A stretch of DNA of 7,043 bases, taken from NCBI GenBank assembly GCA_025457805.1, contig JALOTR010000141.1, forward strand, positions 1 to 7,043, given 5' to 3'. The notes under the pieces are model-generated. The model worked only from the letters and a program-made list of their open reading frames with translations, ran no database searches and had not been told where the DNA came from. Position numbers and translations under genes: made by a program. The stretch is from Akkermansiaceae bacterium (lineage in GTDB: Bacteria > Verrucomicrobiota > Verrucomicrobiia > Verrucomicrobiales > Akkermansiaceae). Shown piece by piece: positions 1 to 4,466 of the stretch (within the stretch, counting starts at the first letter, position 1; each line of letters opens with the position of its first letter).

Positions 1-228
1 TCATCCATGAGCCCGCGGCAGATGAAGACCCATTGCCAGATCGATTCCGAAGCGTCCGGTTATCTGGAACACGCGATGGAGGAAATGACTTTTTCCGCCC
101 GCGCTCATGATCGCATCTTGAAAGTGGCCCGCACCTTGGCGGACCTGGCAGGGTCCGTGAACATTCGGCCGAATGATGTGCTGGAGGCCATTCAATATCG
201 ATCGCTGGACAGGAAGTTGTTTTCGTGA
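1..228 (+). CDS. yifB: YifB/ComM-type Mg-chelatase-like AAA ATPase, C-terminal end (5' partial)
   Basis: The frame is open from the first base and ends at TGA 226-228, giving the last 75 residues of a longer protein. The text contains the conserved tail of the YifB/ComM family: an SPRQM stretch, then FSARAHDRILKVARTLADL (about residues 33-51), then IRPNDVLEAIQYRSLDRKLF at the end. This corresponds to the helical Mg_chelatase_C domain that follows the AAA+ ATPase core; the core and the Walker motifs lie outside the window. Relatives are hexameric AAA+ ATPases, and ComM promotes branch migration of heteroduplex DNA during natural transformation; others have no assigned role. The first ATG in view (7) is internal, not the true start. 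The gene is followed by 464 bp without an intact gene on this strand. Family assignment is firm; the physiological role is inferred. Confidence 0.9.
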   Translation, partial: SSMSPRQMKTHCQIDSEASGYLEHAMEEMTFSARAHDRILKVARTLADLAGSVNIRPNDVLEAIQYRSLDRKLFS

Positions 229-243
229 TCGGAAACCCAGGAC

Positions 244-270
244 GGGGTTCTGTCCCCATTTCTCTCATTT
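244..270 (+). terminator. Weak terminator-like hairpin after the YifB gene
   Basis: Sixteen bases after the YifB stop, GGGG (244-247) can pair with CCCC (254-257) across a 6-base loop, and a T-rich stretch with two short T runs follows. The stem is only 4 bp and the T tract is interrupted, so this is at best a weak intrinsic terminator. Its position supports the call more than its strength does. Confidence 0.25.
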
Positions 271-340
271 GGACTTCAATCCGCCTAATTTATCGGACGT
301 TCACGCCGCCGCGAGAAAAGACCAGTCCCCCGCCTTGGCA

Positions 341-357
341 TCCTATGAAATGAGGAT
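341..357 (+). repeat. Second copy of the TCCTA..AAATGAGGAT repeat arm
   Basis: The 17 bases here match the right arm of the inverted repeat at 4325-4341 in 15 of 17 positions and in the same orientation; only bases 346 and 347 differ. A possible short partner arm, CTCATTT at 264-270, is complementary to AAATGAG at 348-354. That would make a 91-bp element of roughly the same geometry as the 95-bp one at 4252-4346, but only 7 bp of the left arm survive, so this may be a decayed or single-arm copy. No function can be read from it. Confidence 0.5.
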
Positions 358-409
358 GACTACGTTTAATGGCTGAGTCTATTGTGCATTTGGTATCCGC
401 GCAAGCCCG

Positions 410-637
410 GTGGGCAGCAGCCGGTACGCAGCCATAAACCCATCCCTGAACCACCTTGCTGGCCAGTCGGCAGTCAGGATCGGGAGCCGCCCCACACAGT
501 CCCAGCGCCGACCTTGTGGTGGCCGGACGATTCCCGGAAAATGTGGATTCACCCTCGTTGAGATCCCCGTCGCCATCACCGTTATCGTGGTTCTGGCCTC
601 AGTTGTATTCATGACATCGCATGGGGTTTTCTTCTGA
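410..637 (+). pseudogene. Prepilin-like N-terminal fragment (truncated, probably dead)
   Basis: This frame encodes a type IV prepilin signal: basic residues (QRRP..GGR..GK), then G|FTLVEIPVAITVIVVLASVVF. Gly at -1, Phe at +1 and Glu at +5 are all present, so a prepilin peptidase could recognise it. Cleavage would leave only about 29 residues before TGA 635-637, far shorter than any functional pilin, which also needs a globular domain. The same frame continues past the TGA for 30 codons to TGA 728-730 and overlaps the 3' end of the rhamnosidase gene, without clear pilin character. The only start is a GTG at 410 with no convincing ribosome binding site, and the 43 residues before the motif do not look like a leader. 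The best reading is a remnant of a prepilin or of a Verru_Chthon B/C/D-type gene. A chance resemblance cannot be excluded, but the full G-FTLVE plus helix pattern makes it unlikely. Confidence 0.45.
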
Positions 638-660
638 TTCATTGAAAACGACGTTAAAAG

Positions 661-685
661 CCAGCGCTGGATCAATGATATCATT
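661..685. repeat. Two adjacent perfect palindromes at the 3' end of the GH106 gene
   Basis: CCAGCGCTGG (661-670) and AATGATATCATT (674-685) are perfect 10- and 12-bp palindromes separated by three bases, ending 7 bp from the rhamnosidase stop codon. On the minus strand the first is followed by CTTTTAA. They might contribute to transcription termination or be a protein-binding site. Neither leaves room for a good hairpin loop, so the terminator reading is weak. Confidence 0.25.
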
Positions 686-692
686 TCCAAGA

Positions 693-3600
693 TCACTTCT
701 GCGGCTTTAGTTCAATCGACCCCGAACTGAGCATGCGCACCGGCCCCAGCAGACCGGACTCCATGAGAGGAGCGTCGGGCTCATCATGATAGAACGGATA
801 CAAGGTCCAGGTGAGGCGTTCCGCCTCCGGCAGCTTGAGATCCCCTAGCAAACGGTTCTTCCAGACGTTGGTGACCTTGATCTCCACCTTGTTTGCTCCG
901 GGTTTCGCGACCTCTGTGATATCCACCCGGTAAGGCGGCTTCCAAAGCACACCCAAGGGCTGATCGTTGACAAACACCTCGGCCAAATAGCAGACCTTGC
1001 CCAGATCCAGATAAACGCGCCGATGTTCTTCAAGATGCTGCCGGCTCACGTTGATCCCTTGCTCATAGCTGGCTGTTCCGGAAAAATATTTGATCCCTTT
1101 TTCCGGTCGGCTGGTCCATGACTCAAGGCGATTGAAGGAAACCTGCCCCGCGGGCGCACCCCGCTTCTCCTGAAAAGTCACCGTCCATCTTTCAGGCACC
1201 ACCTCTGGTGCCACAATGTCGTTGACCACCACTTCCGCTCTCCCGCCATTTTTGAATTCAGCCGCGTAGCTTCCATTCTCCCATGCCGTGAACCGGAGGC
1301 CATCGCCATCCAGACAAACCGGCCGTCCGTCTTTGGTGAGTTTCGTTATGGCATCTTTCACGTCCGCCTCACGGTGGAACACAATAAACCGGGAACCATA
1401 GGGATCCATTCTCAAGGGAACCGAGGTGACGTTTCCATCATCGGTATAAACCGCAAGAGTCGATTTTTCTCCCGTTGCCGGATCCCAGGTTTCCGGGATC
1501 ATGCCGGTCACGCGAAACGTCAGTGTCACGTCTTCCGTTTGATCTTTCTGATGGGATACAAAATACATTTCGGCATCCGGAAGCTTGCGGTGGATGTACC
1601 AGACATCGGCCGCACCGGATGCGAAGTCGGCGGAGAGCTTGTCTTCGGCCAGAATCATTTCAAACGACTTTCCAGTGATGACCCGCCCCTTCCCGACGCG
1701 GCGTTCAGCGGGCCCGGCCGCCGCCGGCCACAGCTCCCCGGCGAGCTGTTGGATGCGGGCATCCGCGGACTCGTGGTCCGCCAGCGAAGGCGACCGCGAA
1801 GGTTTCGGACCAATGACGGTCGCGCCAGCCACTACCAGTTCATGGACTTTTGCCAGTGCGGGTGGCGTGTAGCGTGCATGCTCCGGCAAGACAAGGTAGG
1901 AGTAACGCATGCCACTCGGCAGCGCGACCATGCCATCCTCCACCGTCATCGCATCAAAGGTTGTCCGGTCGCAGACATCGTAGTCATAACCTTTCGGCAG
2001 AACGGGCTTCATTTTCTCTCGCGGGTCGAGGGCGTTCGGCGCGAAATACCACGCGCTTCCGGGAACATCCTCGCCGTAATAATAACATACATCGGCAAAG
2101 AAACGGCCTTGCCGCAACATATACTGGCAGCGGCGGAGATAGGTGATCCATTCACGGCCCGGCTCCCACCAAGTAGTCGTGCGTTCAAGGTTGAGCCCGA
2201 ACTGCCCAAGACCCATTCCGGGAATGCGGTCATCGGGCTGGTGCACATAGCGGTGAAACACGATCTCGTTCATTCCCTTGCAGAACTGACGATCCCCGAC
2301 CGGCTTCAGGATGAACGGGTATTGGGTGAATCCATCATGATGCCCGAATGAAGTGAACGCCTCACAGGAAATCACATTTTTCCCATAGACGTGCCCGGCA
2401 ACGGCCGCCTCCTTGGTGTTGTCCTGGCCGCCCGGCCAATCCGGGAATTTTGAATTGGGTGTGCCGCCGAGCCAGAATTCACCCTGCGGGATGTCCATCA
2501 TGCCCAGCAACTGGATCTGGTCGGACTGAATGGGAATGCCGATACCGGGAGCCTCGGCTGAAACTTTTACGCCTCTCTCGTGGGCATAGTCGCGGAATGC
2601 CCCGTAAAAATTGTGCGCGATCAGGTCGCCGATGGTGCGCCGGTAATCCCACAGGAAGCGCTCGGTTTCATCCACGCTCCCGACAAAACGGCCGGTCAGG
2701 GCGATCAACCGTTTGCGAAGGTCATACCCGCGACGCACCTTGAATTCTTCAGGAAATTTCTCGGTCCATGTCTGGCAGCCCGACTCCCAGCTATCGATGT
2801 TCATCTCCACCATCACTTTCCCGACCAATGGCCCCAAACGCTCGAAGGTGGGTTTTACGATGCCTTCTTCCATGTGGAACCTGAGTGCCGCGACGCTCAT
2901 CTTGTCCGACTCCAATCCGCCGGCGCGCTCCGATGCGGGGTGGATTTCGTCCCCGTTGCTGGTGTGGCCGAAGCGGAGGATGGTCCACTGCCCGGCGGGA
3001 AGATTGCAGTTCAATGTGCCGTCTGGCTGCAAAGAATCGGTGAGATCGAGGATTTGATCCATCCGCACGAGTTGATCTTGCGGGACGATCTGGGTCGTTG
3101 GATTGGAAACCGGCGGTTGCGTGCGCTGGCGGCCCGCTTTGGTATGGAGTTGATTGAGGCGGGCGGATTGGAAATTCAGCTCATAGAGTTTCATGCCGAT
3201 TCCGGGAGATGGAGATGTGAATTCCAGCTTTACAAAACGTGTCGATCGATCCGCAAACCCCTCGATGATTTCCTCGCGGCCTGGCATGAAATGGTTGCGC
3301 CAACGGTGATTGGTAAACAGCACATCCCATGTTGTTCCATCATTGCCGGCATGGAGTTTGGTGATCTGACTTCTGCTGTTTTCCTGCATTTGCATGCTGA
3401 GTGAGCGGATCGTGACGGGCTCTGCGAATTCAAAGATCACGGAGCGGCTCTTCTCGCCGGGTTTCCATGCGGGCAGCTCAATAAAGGTTTCAGCATCCCC
3501 GTCGATTGCCGCCGACCAATCGATGCCTGGCAGATCCGAGCTGATCTTTGGCTTGAGCGATGCCATGGCTTCCGCTTCGCCCGGCAGAGTGGGATAGGCC

Positions 3601-4133
3601 AGCACGGCAATGTCACGGTAGTATCCGTGGTTTTTCGTCGGCTGAGGCAAGGGCACGGCACCATTCACCGGTCCTTCGACAAAAGCATGCCGCCAGACGA
3701 TTACCTGCATGGATAACTCGGGAGTGATCCACGGTCCACCGGCCACCCAGCCGGCGCAGCTTCCCATGCTCAATTCGAGTCCCAGCCGCTCGCATTCCTT
3801 GGTTGCATGCACCATTTTCTCCATCCAGGCCGGGGTGCCCACGACGTCATCCCCGGTCGGAAAACCGGGGCCACCCTGCGGCAGATTCACCACATGCGCC
3901 CCCTTGTAGCCGATATTCTTCATGGCTTCCAAGTCCTTGGTGATTCCTTCCTTGCTGACGATTTCATTGATCCAATGCCACCAGGTGCGCGGTCCGTATT
4001 CAGCCGTTGGATTGAGAAATCCGGCATCCAGAGGTGCTTCAGACTCCTTTGCGAAGGCACTTCCACAGGAAACACCGGCCATGACCAGCAGCCCGGATCG
4101 TGCGACAGTAGAGATTTTTTCGTAAATTTTCAT
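693..4133 (-). CDS. Secreted GH106-family glycoside hydrolase (putative alpha-L-rhamnosidase)
   Basis: The product is 1146 residues, and family members hydrolyse terminal alpha-L-rhamnose from plant or microbial polysaccharides with inversion and calcium dependence. Residues 1-28 are a Sec signal peptide (basic start, hydrophobic SGLLVMAG, cleavage after AFA), so it acts in the periplasm or outside. PRTWWHW (48-54) followed by KEGITKDLEAMKNIGYKGAH (61-80) is the typical GH106 opening of the barrel. Residues about 200-325 look like an inserted F5/8-type beta-sandwich. The barrel continues with EMNIDSWESG (443-452), RRGYD (467-471), ERFLWDYR (491-498), VSAEAPG (524-530), GEFW (551-554) and SCEAFTS (589-595). 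E450 and E591 are my candidates for the catalytic pair, by analogy with E461/E593 recalled for BT0986. The C-terminal part (about 1015-1135) resembles a GH2-type sugar-binding sandwich (VFVNDQPLGVLWKPPYRVDI). I chose ATG 4133 because it puts the signal peptide at the N-terminus; an upstream in-frame TTG at 4190 would add 19 residues. Substrate is inferred from family only. Confidence 0.88.
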   Translation of the reverse strand: MKIYEKISTVARSGLLVMAGVSCGSAFAKESEAPLDAGFLNPTAEYGPRTWWHWINEIVSKEGITKDLEAMKNIGYKGAHVVNLPQGGPGFPTGDDVVGTPAWMEKMVHATKECERLGLELSMGSCAGWVAGGPWITPELSMQVIVWRHAFVEGPVNGAVPLPQPTKNHGYYRDIAVLAYPTLPGEAEAMASLKPKISSDLPGIDWSAAIDGDAETFIELPAWKPGEKSRSVIFEFAEPVTIRSLSMQMQENSRSQITKLHAGNDGTTWDVLFTNHRWRNHFMPGREEIIEGFADRSTRFVKLEFTSPSPGIGMKLYELNFQSARLNQLHTKAGRQRTQPPVSNPTTQIVPQDQLVRMDQILDLTDSLQPDGTLNCNLPAGQWTILRFGHTSNGDEIHPASERAGGLESDKMSVAALRFHMEEGIVKPTFERLGPLVGKVMVEMNIDSWESGCQTWTEKFPEEFKVRRGYDLRKRLIALTGRFVGSVDETERFLWDYRRTIGDLIAHNFYGAFRDYAHERGVKVSAEAPGIGIPIQSDQIQLLGMMDIPQGEFWLGGTPNSKFPDWPGGQDNTKEAAVAGHVYGKNVISCEAFTSFGHHDGFTQYPFILKPVGDRQFCKGMNEIVFHRYVHQPDDRIPGMGLGQFGLNLERTTTWWEPGREWITYLRRCQYMLRQGRFFADVCYYYGEDVPGSAWYFAPNALDPREKMKPVLPKGYDYDVCDRTTFDAMTVEDGMVALPSGMRYSYLVLPEHARYTPPALAKVHELVVAGATVIGPKPSRSPSLADHESADARIQQLAGELWPAAAGPAERRVGKGRVITGKSFEMILAEDKLSADFASGAADVWYIHRKLPDAEMYFVSHQKDQTEDVTLTFRVTGMIPETWDPATGEKSTLAVYTDDGNVTSVPLRMDPYGSRFIVFHREADVKDAITKLTKDGRPVCLDGDGLRFTAWENGSYAAEFKNGGRAEVVVNDIVAPEVVPERWTVTFQEKRGAPAGQVSFNRLESWTSRPEKGIKYFSGTASYEQGINVSRQHLEEHRRVYLDLGKVCYLAEVFVNDQPLGVLWKPPYRVDITEVAKPGANKVEIKVTNVWKNRLLGDLKLPEAERLTWTLYPFYHDEPDAPLMESGLLGPVRMLSSGSIELKPQK

Positions 4134-4181
4134 ATTGTCGTTAGATTGACCGTTGGGTGCGCGGCATGCTTTTTTCCATGG

Positions 4182-4191
4182 TTTGATCAAA
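4182..4191. promoter_or_regulatory. TTTGATCAAA palindrome upstream of the GH106 gene
   Basis: This perfect 10-bp palindrome lies about 50 bp upstream of the rhamnosidase start ATG, in an AT-rich patch, a sensible place for an operator or promoter element. A 10-bp AT-rich palindrome can arise by chance, and no second half-site or known consensus is recognised. Confidence 0.2.
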
Positions 4192-4251
4192 TATTTTTCC
4201 GAAGAGGTGGTTGCGCTCCTGAGAGCTGAAACTGGTTCGGATTCACGTGCT

Positions 4252-4346
4252 TGGGTATCCTCATTTCTTAGGAGACCTGAGTGATGATGCCTCTCACCGG
4301 ATCGGTCCGGAATCGCTGGTACGATCCTACAAAATGAGGATACCCA
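4252..4346. repeat. 95-bp inverted-repeat element with central hairpin
   Basis: The left arm TGGGTATCCTCATTTCTTAGGA (4252-4273) is the reverse complement of 4325-4346 in 20 of 22 positions, including 15 consecutive matches at the outer end. Between the arms, CCGGA (4297-4301) and TCCGG (4306-4310) form a 5-bp stem around a 4-base loop close to the element's centre, so the whole can fold into a nested structure. No target-site duplication is visible at the edges. Its right arm recurs at 341-357. Possible readings are a MITE-like or REP-like intergenic repeat, or a structured regulatory element shared by two loci. It sits between divergent genes, so it could also separate or couple their expression. 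Confidence 0.7.
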
Positions 4347-4466
4347 TCCTCCGAAACGCCGCTACCATGCCCACTCAGGCCCGACCACCATAACAGTCAC
4401 CACGGCTGCCGTTGGTTGGCAACCTTCAGAACCCTTTCCACGACCAAAACCTTGAAAAATCCGACG

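Larger units (their letters stand above)
229..692. other. Intergenic stretch between converging YifB and GH106 genes
   Basis: These 464 bases have no intact gene that I can support. They hold a weak terminator-like hairpin near 244, a copy of a short repeat at 341-357, a prepilin-like fragment within 410-637, and two short palindromes at 661-685 next to the end of the rhamnosidase gene. The flanking genes converge here (YifB on +, GH106 on -). Converging gene ends need little sequence between them, so the length and the gene debris suggest a site of past insertion or decay. Confidence 0.6.
4134..4466. other. Divergent intergenic region between GH106 (-) and cassette A (+)
   Basis: These 333 bases must hold the promoters of both divergent genes, but I cannot point to a clear -35/-10 pair on either strand. 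On the rhamnosidase side there is an AT-rich patch (about 4170-4200) with the palindrome TTTGATCAAA. The middle is the 95-bp inverted-repeat element (4252-4346). On the cassette side there is a small frame, ATG 4334 to TAA 4391-4393 (19 codons), with nothing to support it as a gene. No strong Shine-Dalgarno sequence is seen before ATG 4133 (minus) or ATG 4467 (plus), which is not unusual in this phylum. Confidence 0.6.

Noticed and set aside
1374..2351. 325-codon open frame on the plus strand
   Set aside because: It lies wholly inside the rhamnosidase gene on the other strand, has no recognisable domain, and is explained by high-GC antisense coding bias. The same applies to 2580-3404 (+).
4068..4107. 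Possible lipobox (GVSC, Cys23) in the rhamnosidase signal peptide
   Set aside because: The -3 residue is Gly rather than Leu/Val/Ile, and a clear AFA cleavage site follows a few residues later, so ordinary signal peptidase I processing is more likely.
4134..4190. TTG start at 4190 extending the rhamnosidase by 19 residues
   Set aside because: It would place a charged, Cys-containing stretch before the signal peptide; ATG 4133 gives a normal Sec signal.
4334..4393. 19-codon frame starting in the right arm of the inverted repeat (possible leader peptide)
   Set aside because: It has no ribosome binding site, no regulatory codon run and no terminator/antiterminator arrangement after it.
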